From Gymnopus androsaceus JB14 (Eukaryota > Basidiomycota > Agaricomycetes > Agaricales > Omphalotaceae): DNA of 56,792 bases. The position numbers and the translations under genes were made by a program. Below the pieces are notes generated by a model that saw only the letters and a program-made list of their open reading frames with translations, was not told the origin of the DNA and did not search any database. Below, one piece after another: positions 41,881-54,287 of this stretch. Each line of letters opens with the position of its first letter. Position 1 is the first letter of the stretch. The DNA lies in the NCBI GenBank assembly GCA_009733575.1, contig ML769780.1, positions 1 to 56,792 on the forward strand. The letters run 5' to 3'.

Positions 41881-43463
41881 GTTTGTTTGTTTTTTTATGC
41901 GTGTGATGATTTTTTACATAATTCATTCCGATGCATTGAACGCACTCGAGAACCAAATAATGAAATTCCACCTATTCGATTCATCGGAAACTCCTCCTCT
42001 TCCAAACAGGCATTCACCATTCGACCTAGCCAGCCCCGACATTTCATTTCCGCCCCTCCGCCAAGATCTCATACTCGCATTTACTTTTCCAACCTGCACA
42101 AAACTCAAGCTGTAGCGCGATAACCCCTCTCCTTTACACCTCCTTCCCTGCTCGCTATACCATCCCACTCCCCTAAGCCATAACGGAGGGATGAAGAATA
42201 AAACAGAAAGAAGTCGGCGTCGCGGAGACCACACACCACTAGCCCCCTCCCCCCTATAGTAACAACGCAAGCCTGCTTGTCAAGATAATCTCCTTCACAA
42301 ACGTTGCTCCGCGTGTCAGTTGGTCTGGGTAGGTTTTGAAGGGAATGGGATGGGAGGGAGAGGTTAGTCAACGCGAACGATACGAAGGAGAAGATGCAAA
42401 ATGCGAGTACGAGTACGAATACGAGTAGACGGACGGCGTGCTTTTTCAGCCTGGTCCATTCCCTGCACCGGCTCGAAAGTCATGGTCTCAAGGAGTTGCG
42501 TCGAGAATGCAAATGAGTCGGATTCGGATGTGGGTTCTGTACCAGTGTCTGGAGAGCGATTGAGGCGGGTTTGGCGTGAATTCGGATGCGTACGGAGAAG
42601 GTCGAAGGAACTTACTCACCATAGAGATCCTCATATTTCCAAATTATCATCTGCTTCTATCTGCTTCAACTCTGAGGCTTGTGTGCCGCATCGCAGCGTC
42701 GACGTTGTCAACTGGAGTTCTGTTTGTTAGCAGAAGGAAACATGCGTTAAGAGATGGACGAAGTGGCATCAAAGAATGCAGGAGTCCAAAAGGGCAGCGA
42801 CGGGCGTAGTCTCTGCTCTGATGTGAGCTCTTCGCTATCATCTGCTACTCTAGACGCAACATGACTATAGTAGAAGAAACGGTCGTCGTTCAAACATTGA
42901 ACGCGTAGCAAGACGTACAGGATCTGATGGCTGAACATAGAGAAACAGGCTTGTGCAGGAGAGCCTTCGACCAACAAATTCGATGCAGGCACAGGTATTT
43001 TCAGAAGTGTGGCATTGGTTTCCAAAGAGTACTTTGTAGATAGCGCTATGATACCATCTTTACAAGATCTTTTATATCCATTCACGCCTCGGAGCCTACT
43101 AATAAAGTGAGAGCGAACGTGAGTTTTTTTCGAGTAGTACAATAAGCCAAGTGGCACGCACCACAATTTTCAATCGAACTCTGAAGACACTGTCATTTGA
43201 GCTGAGCTTCGTCTGCCTCGTGAAAGCAATGGCACTAGATTGTAGATTTGGAGCGTTCCTTGGCCTTGAGCTGGGCCCTCGTTCTGCGGGAGTGGTTGTC
43301 GAAGAGAAAAAGACGGCTACGCGGATTGCACGCGGAAAGTTCCGGTTTCCCCGCGTAATTTTACGAGCACTCTTCTGGAACGCTATCTTTTTTTACATCC
43401 ACCATCCTCTCCTTCTTTGAAGCTCACTATCACTTGTACATGCCTCCAAACTAATCGACCAAT

Positions 43464-43488
43464 ACACACACACACACACACACACACA
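43464..43488 (+). repeat. CA dinucleotide microsatellite
   Basis: About 12 uninterrupted AC units. Confidence 0.9.
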
Positions 43489-44493
43489 AGTCTCAAACCA
43501 GCCTCTCCGCATTGTAAAGTTAATCCAACTAGACTTAGTCTCTCCTCGATTCCCGTACTTGAGTGACAGCTTCTACCGGTTCCATTCCTTGCCTTCATGT
43601 TTCACGATTCATGTTTGACGCTATCCCTCAATTCGATTCACTGTTTCTATCTCCATCTACGCTCTACGCAACCACTGCTACATTTACTTATCCGAATTAT
43701 ATTCTCTGGTCACTTACTCGCCCCGGAGCTCGAAGAGAAAACATTGTATTACAGTAGTGGAGGCTTGCTGCCTCAGTGCTTACAACACTGGGTGTTTCTC
43801 CTTCCTTCCTTCCGAAACTACTGATAGGATTATTCCAGTATTGACAGTAGATGACAACGGAGGCGCTTCAGAATCTAAGGCCAGCTCAGTAATACATCCT
43901 TCGTTAACTTGCTGAGGAACACGTCCTGCTCCTTCATCGTTTCGGCTCAATTGATATCAAGCGCCAACGCTGCCCAGGGTGGGCGCTGCGGTGACAGTGG
44001 GCGCATCATACTCCCGTGGTATGAGGCCGTGGTACGGATCTCTCGACAAAATACTCCAAATCGGCAATTTCAAGCTCAAGTTCGCGATCGTCCAAGGAAA
44101 ATTTCTTCGCTGCTTGTTCCACCAACTCTTGAGTTGAGCCAAGGCTTAAGCAGTGTTACTTATGCGCTCGATATTGTACGCTCCAAGCTGAAAACAAGGA
44201 ATAGCACGCAGGAACTAGTCTCGCTTATCGTCTGACTGCACGGATGATCCTTTTTAGGAAAAGGCTGTAGTCAGATGCACGCAGGTACCTTCACGTACCT
44301 CGAGGTCTTGTTTCAAATCTTCTAAAAGCACTGGTGCAGCAATTTACTAAACGGAGTTGAACGACTACCTCGAGGCTGTAGGGTCCTGGTAGGGTCGTAG
44401 GCATTGAATTCGACTACTCCATAAGGATCATTCAACGTTAAACTGATAAAAGACTGGCAATGATTTTCCTCGTTATTCAACACCCCAGCCACC

Positions 44494-46465
44494 ATGTCTT
44501 CCGTCAAGCATGTACTTTTTCATTCCCTTCCTGCATGGGGTACAGTCTTTCTTTCTCAATACCTGGTTTACTAATTGACGCTCCTTTCTTCCCTTCAGGC
44601 CACAACAAACCAATGGCTGCTTTAGCAGTAATCATCACTCGAGCCCGTCCCGATATTGTTGTAACTTTGATAACCACGGGAATCATCCACCCCAAGTTTG
44701 TGTCCGAACTGAAATCGAAATTATCTCCGGAGGAATATGAGTTGCTTTCGTCTCGTATCAAGTACGTCCGAGTTCTCTTCTTCAATGTGATGCCTCTGAC
44801 TGACCGATGAACGGGACTAGCGTCATAGATGTGTCCGGTCCAGACGTCAACCCCTTCGCACCTCTCTCACAGTTTGCACCTGCATACGCCGCTCTATACG
44901 CCTCCGGCTCCATAACATGCAAGTCTTCGGGAAAGACAATTAGTGGACTTCCACCTCCAGTGGTAGCCGTAGTCGATGTGCGTTTCTTTCCTTCAACAAT
45001 CAATAAAATCATTTTGTTCATGACTCGACTCCCGTATAGCCGTTTGCTCCATACGCATACGAAGCCATCCGCGCTACATCCCAAAAGAAGGTTCCGGTCA
45101 TAACATGGGTTTCTGCGCCTGCTGGGCCTCTTCTTCGACTTTTCGGTCCTGCATCTCTAGGAGGGACTTCCGATCCCGCTCTCGAGACTGAAGCCGGGCT
45201 GAAAGAAGCCAAAGCTCGGATATTCAATCCACCTCAAGCAGGTGAAAAAACTGTACCTGCTCAAGCTCCCAATCCTGTGCGCAGCCCGCTAGGCCTTCAT
45301 TTTCCAACTCTCTTGCTGATATTTGTGTTTCATTAGCCCACTACCTCTGCTTTCGAAAAAGCCGTAGTTCCTGGTTTTCCACCAATGTACAAGCACGAGT
45401 GGTCGCCTCAAATTAGTATGCTTCCCGACAGTCAATTCGAGAAATTCGGTCAGATATACACCCGGGATGGAGATGGCGTTATCATTGTGTCGAGTACCGT
45501 TTATGAAGGCGTGACTATGACTGCTACGAAGGAGTGGTTGGCAGGAATTGGGAAGCCATCTTATGCGCTGTCTCCGTTGTCACTGTCCAAACCGAAACGA
45601 CGCCTGGACGACGACAAGGAGGTTTTACAGTTCTTGGATGGAATCAAGTCGAAGTTTGGTGCTAGGTCACTTATCTATGTGAGTTGTCTGGCTTGACAAG
45701 TATCTTTCCGAATACTTACTTTTTCTTTTATCGTGCCTAGATATCATTCGGAACCTTTTTCTGGCCACCGCAGCAAGAAAAGTTGACTGTTCTCATTGAG
45801 ACGCTCATCGCAAATCAAACACCTTTCATCTTCTCGCATGCATCTCAGCTGGCTAAACTCTCCGATGAGTTTTTGGCGATGATCAAGGATAGCGGGATTG
45901 GATTGGAGATGACTTGGAGTCCACAAGAGACTATTTTGCAGCATGAGGCGACTGGGTGGTTCATTACCCACGGAGGTGAATTGACACGTGTCTCCTCCCA
46001 GCCTCTTGTACCCGATTAACAGATTCATTCAGGGTGGAACAGTATCCAGGAGTCTTTCGAGCATAAAGTACCCTTGTGAGTGACTCACTCATTCTATTTC
46101 TTTTACCGCAACGACTCACATACCACCAATACAGGATCTTCTGGCCTATGGGCGCAGATCAACCAGTCAACGCCGCCTACCTCGGTATCACACACAAAGC
46201 AGCGTTCGAACTAATCGAAGTGCGGTCCGGTGATAATGGTATTAAACCTTTATTACGCTTCGAGAACACGGATTATAAGCCTACGTTCACTGTCGAAGCA
46301 GTAAAAGCGGAGGTTGAGGGGTTGCTGGTGAAGATCAAAGGTGAGGAAGGACGGGTGGTCAGGGGGAATTTCGAGAAGTTGAGCGAGAAGATGTTGAAGA
46401 GCTGGGATGAAGGAGAGGAAAGTAGGACGGAGTTGGATGCATTTTTCAAGAAGTTTGTTGATTGA
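44494..46465 (+). CDS. UDP-glycosyltransferase, GT1 family (8 exons, 517 aa)
   Basis: Exons: 44,494-44,539; 44,599-44,761; 44,821-44,977; 45,040-45,276; 45,337-45,678; 45,741-45,975; 46,033-46,075; 46,135-46,465; total 1,554 nt, exact frame. The N-terminus MSSVKHVLFHSLPAWGHNKP is the GT1 strand-loop with the catalytic-position His in G-H. ITWVSAPAG and PGFPPMYKHEW belong to the acceptor half. The nucleotide-sugar half has ISFGTFFWPP and the PSPG-like run WSPQETILQHEA, FITHGGWNSIQESF, FWPMGADQPVNA. It transfers a sugar from UDP-sugar to a small acceptor; basidiomycete relatives act on sterols and secondary metabolites, and the acceptor here is unknown. No signal peptide or C-terminal membrane helix, so probably cytosolic. 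Start ATG is in ACCATG context. Confidence 0.92.
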
Positions 46466-46499
46466 GTACAGATGGCTGGGTCCAGTTTGGATATTGAAA

Positions 46500-48527
46500 A
46501 TGGCTAGAATATAACATAGAGATGACCGGTCAAAGCGTACTCTACTAGAGTTGTTTCGTTCATTCCAGGTTTGGCTGGTCTTTCAAGACTTTCAAGTGGG
46601 TGCTCATTAGGGTTTGAGCTTTTTTTGTCTCCAAGGGTTTAACGTCCGACCTTTCAAATCCAAAGTTAGTAATCCCTTTGGCGACCTCGCTTACCGTTCA
46701 AATACATTTGTTTTCCGGTAACTTTAAGTGTGGAACTCGGAGCCGGAGCCATGGCCTCATGCTATATTGAACGTAGACCATTCGAACTCAAAGCTCACCA
46801 TATGTATGAATAGATCCTGTGGTAGTCCACTGACCGAGAAATGAGCTGGAGTGAACGGGCGAGGAATCAGAAGTTCATGTTAAATTTAAGTACGTACTGA
46901 GACTGTACTCATTCCGAAATAATCTTTCTTGAAAAACCGAACGTCGTGTGTCACTGAGTGTAGACCAGCAGATAAAGCGGAATGCTTTTGACGTGCGCAT
47001 GTTCCTCTTGAAATGAAGCTAAACTTGAAGGTATGCAACGCTCTGAGGGAGCCAGACCGTGTTATCGGACACACTCCATCCGTGATCCCACGGAACTTCG
47101 GAGTAATACAGAGTATGTAACCGCGCTCAGAAAGCATGCTTCCCAGGCTGGAATGACTTGAACTTCCTCCCAACCTCCTGTGTCACATTACTAGGGTTTG
47201 TATCTCGTTCTCTTTCTTGTTTCTCTGTCAACTTCTCTAAATGTAAATATTGGCAACAAATTCGAATGCTAATTCATTAGTGAACCTCTCCACGACATCT
47301 ATTCTCAATAGGTGTAACACGATCACAATCGTTGAAGATTGTGCACCGAGACGATGGAGGAGAAACAAAATCTCGAAGAAGAGGTCCACTCACAAATTAT
47401 TATCGTTGACTGGGATGGACCTAACGATCCCTCTAATCCAAAGAAGTTCGTGTACGCTACCTCAATGTTTAATAATTCTGATATATTTCTCTCAATCAGC
47501 TGGTCCTTTCGGCGCAAATGGGCTGCAACGTTTGTTGTTTCCGCCTTTACCTTCATCAACCCTGTTTCGTCCTCCATGGTCGCGCCAGCAACGAACCTAA
47601 TTGTTCAATTTCTTCTCATTCCGTATAATGTATAGCACTCGCAGCGGTATCCTGCTTCCGCTCCCTAGCTGGATTCGGGTTTCTGCTATTCAAACCAGCC
47701 ATGTACAGCGTTCATGGTTTCGGAAGAGGTGATACAATCTTGGCGGCGGTCAGTGTGGCTATTGGTGGGCCTGCGTGAGTACCCAATGTTTTCTCTCTAC
47801 TCCGTAAGCTCGGTTAAACATCATGTGTACTCTACATAATATGCCTCCATCTTGAAGAGAGGCCCGTAGGAGTTGGGTACAATCAGATTTCAGTTATTCT
47901 CCTCCAATTTAGACGTAGAGAATTACCAGACAACAATGATACGTGGCGATGGCCGGTCAAAGCGTATCATAGCAACTTGTAAGTATGCGAGTCGATTCAT
48001 GAGTCCAAGCTCGCAGGTCTTTCATGACTTTTCAATAGGCGCTTCTAATCGGGAGACTTGTTTTTTTCTTTCAATGACTGGTAGGCAACATGGCGATTGG
48101 TGAAGGTAAAACTGCCAAAGGAAATTCAACTTAAGTTTTGAGTGTTTGAAAAGCATGAACGGCTCCGTTCTTTCTGTCCCGAACTCGGATCACGACGAAA
48201 GAAGGATATGTTTCCAGTCCACATAGTTCCCTACTTGAGTTTGACTAAGGTCCGAAGTTCAGAAACACTCCTTAGTAACGCTCTGTCTATCGGAATTATC
48301 GGAGCACGGGTGCGATCCGATTCCCACGACCAACTACCAAATATATACAATATGTATGTCGCACCGCTTCTGTCGGATTGAACGTGAGCTCATTCACGTA
48401 AAGGAATCTACCGAGCGTCAACCGAGCGTCATGAAGGCGCGGAAGTTCTTCCGTGGAGAGACTTATAATGACTTATAATGCCTTCAAGGTTCGTGTCCGG
48501 TTCATCCTGTTCTTTTCTCAATAATTA
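46500..48527 (+). repeat. Tandem segmental duplication around the MFS genes
   Basis: The region upstream of the truncated MFS copy (46,500-46,640) matches that upstream of the fuller gene (47,940-48,070): CCGGTCAAAGCGTA, AGGTCTTTCAWGACTTTC, and a GTTTKTTTTTTTCT-like run. So the duplicated unit of about 1.4 kb included promoter and 5' coding sequence. Confidence 0.65.
47246..47775 (+). pseudogene. Internally deleted copy of the MFS transporter gene
   Basis: The 5' part matches the N-terminus of the downstream gene: ACAAATTCGAATGCTAATTC, then QIIIVDWDGPNDPSNPKK, an intron, WSFRRKWAATFVVSAFTF and SSMVAPATN. It then jumps straight to the match of exon 11: CFRSLAGFGFLLFKPAMY and RGDTILAAVSVAIGGPA. 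About nine exons, covering most membrane helices, are missing. The start codon position reads TTG, not ATG. It is clearly non-functional. Confidence 0.85.
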
Positions 48528-50895
48528 ATGGCCGCAAATTCGAATTCTAATTCTAATTCATTAATGCATCCCTCGACGTCGACAGTACCCCGGTCTCATC
48601 CCGATTCTAGTCCCAACTCTACTAGTAGTAGTAGTAATCCGTCTTCCAATATAGCCACTCCTACACCTACCATCATTGAAGATTCAGCACCCAAGACGGT
48701 GGAGCAGAAAGAAATGCTAGAAGAAGAAACTCAGGCAGAAGAAGAAGCCGACTCACAAACTATTGTCGTTGATTGGGATGGCGCCGATGATCCTACGAAC
48801 CCAAAGAAGTACGTACATCGCATTTTTCTGAGCCCGTGTTATCCAACTTTTACCTCCTTTTTTTTTCATCAGTTGGTCCTTTGGTCGTAAATGGGCTGCG
48901 ACGTTTATCGTTTCCTCCTTTACCTTCATCAGCCCTGTTTCATCCTCCATGGTCGCGCCAGCAACCGACGTGATTGCACAGCAGTTTGGTATAACGAATA
49001 CGGTTATTCTAGCGATGACGACGAGTATTTTTATTTTGGCGTATGGTAAGTCGCTTGCTCAGCATCTACCGAGCGTATGTCGTTTTGCTCATTCTATCTT
49101 CTTGGTTTTGTCTGTGCAGCTATTGGTCCACTGGTGGGTTCGGTATGTTTGTTGGGATCGCTCGGGTGACTAACCAAAACCAACAGTTCCTGGGTCCCCT
49201 ATCTGAGATATATGGTCGTTCAAGGGTGCTACAAGCAGCCAATATGTTCTACCTTGGTATGCACTCATTTCCCTATCTGCTCTTGCTTCTCAGCTTGATA
49301 TAGCACCGTTTAGTCTGGAACCTGGTCTGTGGCTTTGCCCAAAATACTACTCAACTCCTCGTATTTCGATTCCTTGCTGGCCTCGGTGGCTCTGCGCCTC
49401 TAGCTATAGGCGGTGGTGTTCTCGGAGACGTTTGGAGTGCAGAGGAAAGAGGCAAGGCTATCGCGGTGTACAGTTTAGCACCACTGATGGGACCTGTTGT
49501 CGGTCCGATTGCTGGAGCTTGGATTGCTGAGAAGAGTACATGGAGATGGGTTTTTTGGTCGACGACAATTGTGGATGGGGCTATTCAGGTTGCGGGATGT
49601 TTTTCTTGCAAGAGAGTATGTCTTTCATCCTTGTCGCTTTTTCTTTTTCCTTTTCTCAGGTGACACTTTGCTTTGATGATCCTTAGCCTTCGCACCGCTT
49701 CTCCTAGAACGTAAAGCTGTCAAGATACGAAAGGCGATTGAGGGAGATCCGGAGAAAGGATTAAATGTGAAGGATGTGAAGACTGTGTACTCTAATGTAG
49801 AAGGACGAACGTGAGTAATGCTTATTCACCTTCATACTCCTTTATTTTTCGTCTAATTGACATCATCGTACTCAGGTGGCAAGTAATATTCTCCAAAGCC
49901 CTTACCAGACCTTTCGCGCTATTTGCGCGGGAACCAATTGCCCAGGTTATTGGGCTATATATGGCGTTTGTGTATGGAATATTCTATAGTGAGGTTCCCT
50001 GCTTTTCTTTTGCTCTGTGCGTACTGAAAGATTCGCATATAGTATTCCTAACGACGATACCAACAATATTCACAAATGTGTATCATCAGAGTACAGGAAT
50101 CGGTATGTTATTTTTTTTTGCTCTCCTCCCTCTCCATACCCACTAACCCCGTACCTCCTCCAGGCGGCCTCAACTACATTGGCCTAGGCATCGGTCTAAC
50201 CTTCGCCTCCCAAATCAATGCTCGCTATATGGACAAAATCTACATTTATTTCAAGAACAAGAACGGAGGTGTTGGAGAGCCAGAATTTCGTGTTCCGTCG
50301 ATGATACTAGGTTCGCTCTTACTGCCGTGTGGGCTGGTGATGTCGGGATGGGCGGCGCAGGAGGGGGTACACTGGGTCGTTACTGATATCGTGAGTGTTT
50401 TTGCTTCTCGGTTTTTTTCTTCCAATGGTTCGAGTTTCGATCAGTCAACTAACTCTCTTGTTCCAGGGCATGGCATTAGTCGGAGCAGGAATCATCCTTA
50501 CGTTCCAGTCGATGCAAACATACGTTGTGGACTGTTTTACACTACATGCTGCTAGTGGTGGGCCCCTCTCTATTCACGTTTCTATCCCTGGCTGATCTGC
50601 CCTTTATCGTTGTAGCCCTCGCAGCGGTATCTTGCCTCCGCGCTCTAGCCGGATTCGGATTTCCATTGTTCGCACCGGCCATGTACGACGCTCTAGGTTA
50701 CGGCAAGAGCGATACGATCTTGGCGGCGGTTAGTATAGCTATTGGGTGGCCTGCGTGAGTACAGTCGAACCTGCTCTTTGATTATTAACGCAATTGCTCA
50801 TGGTCTATCCTATTTCTCTTCACTCTAGACCGCTTGTCTTTTGGAAATACGGCAAAAGAATACGAATGAAGAGCAAGTATGCAAAAAAGCATTGA
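48528..50895 (+). CDS. MFS transporter, DHA1 type (12 exons, about 556 aa, frame break in exon 5)
   Basis: Exons: 48,528-48,808; 48,873-49,045; 49,120-49,142; 49,187-49,256; 49,314-49,615; 49,687-49,810; 49,876-49,988; 50,043-50,102; 50,164-50,390; 50,467-50,557; 50,616-50,754; 50,829-50,895. A Ser/Asn-rich N-tail leads to VDWDGADDPTNPKNWS, the usual DHA1 entry motif. MFS motif A follows as FLGPLSEIYGRS, motif C-like APLMGPVVGPIAGAW, then QSTGIGGLNYIGLGIGL and FTLHAASALAAVSCLRAL. It would export drugs, polyamines or metabolites by proton antiport at the plasma membrane. The exon sum is one nucleotide short of a multiple of three: exon 5 changes frame between AIQVAG and FFLQET near 49,598. Either a real one-base deletion (pseudogene) or a base error. 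Confidence 0.85.
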
Positions 50896-53800
50896 ACTTG
50901 CGACGAGCAAAAATCACGATAAACAACCAAAAAGCAAAACCCAGATGACGACACAAATAACGCCTCTTGATCATGACTATCTGTGGAGGGATTCTTCTAG
51001 ATCTAATATTCGGCCATACATGTGGGATATCTCATTAAACTACACGTACTGTATACGGGATACTACTACGGGTGGACGTAAATGTAGCACTAAGATAAGA
51101 CAAGCTTGAATTATAACAGAATGGCATAAAGCACTTCTTTCATCGCCCTTGGTGTCTACGGGGGCTCAAGGCTACCATTCGCCACAACCCGCCATTGTAC
51201 AATAAAGAGGTGATGACCCAGACCATGGTCTTCTCGCTGCTCGCAGACACGGAGACAGTCAGGAACGAGGAGGTAAACAGTCACGAGCGCGGACGTCTTA
51301 CTGCTGGCAGGCACGGAGGACGACAGTCAGCGGACGTACGCTGCAGCACGGAGAGACGACAGTCGAGAGCGAGGAGAGCGTCTTGCTGCTCGGCCATGGA
51401 GATAGCCAAGAGAGACATACCGATAAGATAGGCGCCCAGGTGGTTGTTCAGCGCTTAGCGCTTTCAGCACTCTGGTCTTTTTTCCCGCACTCCTCATGAG
51501 CACCCACGCGTGGCCAAGCCCAGCCGATCTTTGAGGCTCCTTTGAGGCTTGATAAAATGTAAACCAAACCAACTATCAACTTCCAGTTCCAGAGTTAGAA
51601 TTTAATTCGTTCCAAGTTAAGGCGGGTATGCTCTTGCTTGCTCTTAGACTTTCAATATTGACCGAATATTTTCTCTAGGGAAATGATGTTCATCTTCACC
51701 AATGCCGCTAGATTCACCTAACCCTCTATCCTAAATTTCCCCCTCGTTATCCGCTGCTGGTCTGTGTATCGGTGCAAAAGCAGCCTCCACCAAATGCCCA
51801 CTACGCAGATGAAAACGAGGGCGATAGAAGAGGGAGAGGGAGAGAAGACGAGAGGTCAGTAGTGAATCGAGTCTTATTCCGGAATCATCTCCTGCGCGTA
51901 CCGCCAATACCTAATACCAATGCCCGGGCGGCATCTTAGATAAGATCTGGGACGCGGCAGAGGGAGAGGTATTTCGGAATGGCAATGTTTTGCTTGGTCT
52001 AGAAGAGGAGCTGAGGAGGTCAGTTGAGTCTTGATTCTTTTTACTCGCCTGGTTGCTAACCTAACCATTATTTAGAGCGACAGACACCATGGTCTCTGGG
52101 ATTTCATTGTGATGCTGATAAGTAGTCACGGTGTTGCACTACCATCTTCCCAGTACCAGTCCCTCTATCATCTACACCCATCGTATCACCATCTACGTCA
52201 GGGCCTTCCACTCCACTCGTGACGCTCCCAGAGATGGATACTTGTTCGCGAGACTCATCAGGCGGGACGACGCCTACGCAGGGGCTCATGGCACAGTCCT
52301 TAGCATCTGTGTCTGCTTCCACACCGACAACGGCGCCACCATTCGTGACAGCGTTATCCTGCGTTCCACGGACACGGTCTGCGTCGGCTGTGCGTTCCAT
52401 AGTCTCAGCCAAGCGAAGGTCAAAGCTGCTACTAACGGTCGGTATCGGAGGGAATGGAGCACGGTCAAAGGTCAATCAAAACCTGGATCGTGTTTATTCG
52501 TATACATCTCTGCTCGAATATACACCTTTCCAATCATCTTCCAAGTACTCTACTAGGCTAGTCCTCTCCATCACACATCTCGGCGATGCAGGTGCGATTG
52601 TGCCGTCGGAGTGAATCGAAGAGTACAATGAGCTGGATTTCGCTGGGAATTCGGGTGCGGAGTTGGGTGGGCGCGCGGGATCGGGGGTTGCGAGAAGCAG
52701 TCGGTATAGCTCTCGTGCAGGGAGTCGAAGGTCAATAGGATGTTGGATGTCAAAGTTCCGCCGGGTTTGATGGATGTGTTAGGTGGGTCCTGTACAGGTA
52801 CATTCGCATCGCATTGATTTTCCTTTACTGATTAGACTTCAGTAATCCATCAGGATTAAATCCGATATATGCAGGTCCGCTCTCACTTGCACTTGTTCGT
52901 TCAATATTGACCGATTTTTTCTCTAGGCACACCATGTCTTCTTCGTCATCATAATCCTTCCTTCATCCCCTGCCGCCTTTTTTTCTCGTATATCAGACGG
53001 GATGGGCGGTTTGAGAAATTTTTCGAGACAAGTGCGCATACGGATGCGAACTTGGATTCCAATTCAACAGCCACCTCCAACACACTTCGTATACATCGCG
53101 AACGACATTATTCAATAACACCCAATTACTGGATCTTTACCATCTCTCGCTCCCTATACGTTGTCTGCGGCTTGGGGTGTGGATGTGTGGGGTTTAAAGC
53201 AGGTATGATAGCGCTTGCACTGGGAGTCAAGATGAATAGGACCCTGAGATGTTTGGATGTGGAGGCTCCGTCGAGGTTATCCTAGATGTGTGTGTTTCTT
53301 TCACTGGTATCACAGCATTTAAATTTTGCTGACGCTGACGCTAATTTCATTCCTTCTCTGCCTTAGTGGTAGGTTATCCCGTGAAATCATCAACACCTCT
53401 ATCAGAAGCGAGGCGGAGCAATCTAGTTGAGGATGCGGATGTACTCATTGAAGTCATTGAAGGACAAGGAACTTGAAAAGAGCATGCGCACTACCGATAT
53501 TTCAGCATGTAAGAGCTAACGTGCACTGTGTGTACATACATCGCTGCAACTAGGCTCCGAAGCTCCATGTAATTGACGGGGAATCTACAGTGCTCAGACT
53601 AATCCACTTGCTCCTTTTGAGGATTTGGGAGTAATTGGAACCCCGGACGTGAATTATGCCATTGATGTACGTCTTCGTACCGTGCTCTTCGTCATTATCC
53701 CGTTAATGGGTATTTGACAGAATGGAACTGTCCTATACCCTCACGGGAAATACACCATGGTACATCCGTCTTACAGGTCAGATGGTTCGCACAAATAATG

Positions 53801-54287
53801 GCACTGGATGCGTTAGGATGTCCTTGCTATCATTCTGAAAGTTGTATCCTTAGCGTCAGGCAACGGCTATACCGTAAACGAGGGTTTCTAGCGATTGTCA
53901 TTCAATGAGCCTACGCATTTCTTTTATACTCGGCCTATATCCATGCTACTGCCTGTATGTATCTTCATCGTTCAGTACCTCCCATCTCTTACCATGTCCT
54001 GTAGTGTTACTAGTGGTATTCAAATGAATCGTAACGCTCCTAATCAAGCTTCAAGGATGATAGACTTGTACTATTTGAAAAGAGCAACTCGCACCCTTCG
54101 TTCCCATTCGATGCGCTGGGCTTTTTATACGACGTTCTATCTAAACGCGTTTTAACTTTTAATGCCTTTTCTAGGCCATGGCTAGACAGGAAAATGAATC
54201 TACTAATAAAGAAGGGCATCGGTCATGTGTAGTGCGACTGGCTACTAGTACAAGTAGGTCTTATTTTTGTTCGTACATTTCAAAACA
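50896..54287. other. Intergenic with degenerate, partly duplicated sequence
   Basis: Two related segments (about 51,640-51,780 and 52,890-53,000) share TTCAATATTGACCGA and TTTTCTCTAGG. Coding-like but broken frames occur at 52,130-52,780 (Ser/Thr-rich, with SRDSSGGTTPTQGLMAQ) and 53,052-53,285. A run at 51,240-51,420 repeats ACGRAGACGACAGTC-like words. No protein is identified. It may be the remains of a duplicated gene. Confidence 0.35.

Larger units (their letters stand above)
40756..44493. other. Intergenic with no supported gene
   Basis: Besides a tRNA-like segment (41,786-41,880) and a CA microsatellite (43,464-43,488), I see only unsupported open frames (for example 42,747-43,166 minus, 43,909-44,235 plus). 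Frames around 42,100-43,170 have coding-like composition and could be a spliced or dead gene, but no domain is recognisable. Confidence 0.4.

Noticed and set aside
42747..43166. 139-codon minus-strand frame
   Set aside because: Some coding-like composition, but no recognisable domain, no convincing splice partners and a plausible chance origin.
51195..51431. 78-codon Arg-rich frame
   Set aside because: It derives from short ACGGAGACGACAGTC-like reiterations, not from a protein-coding pattern.
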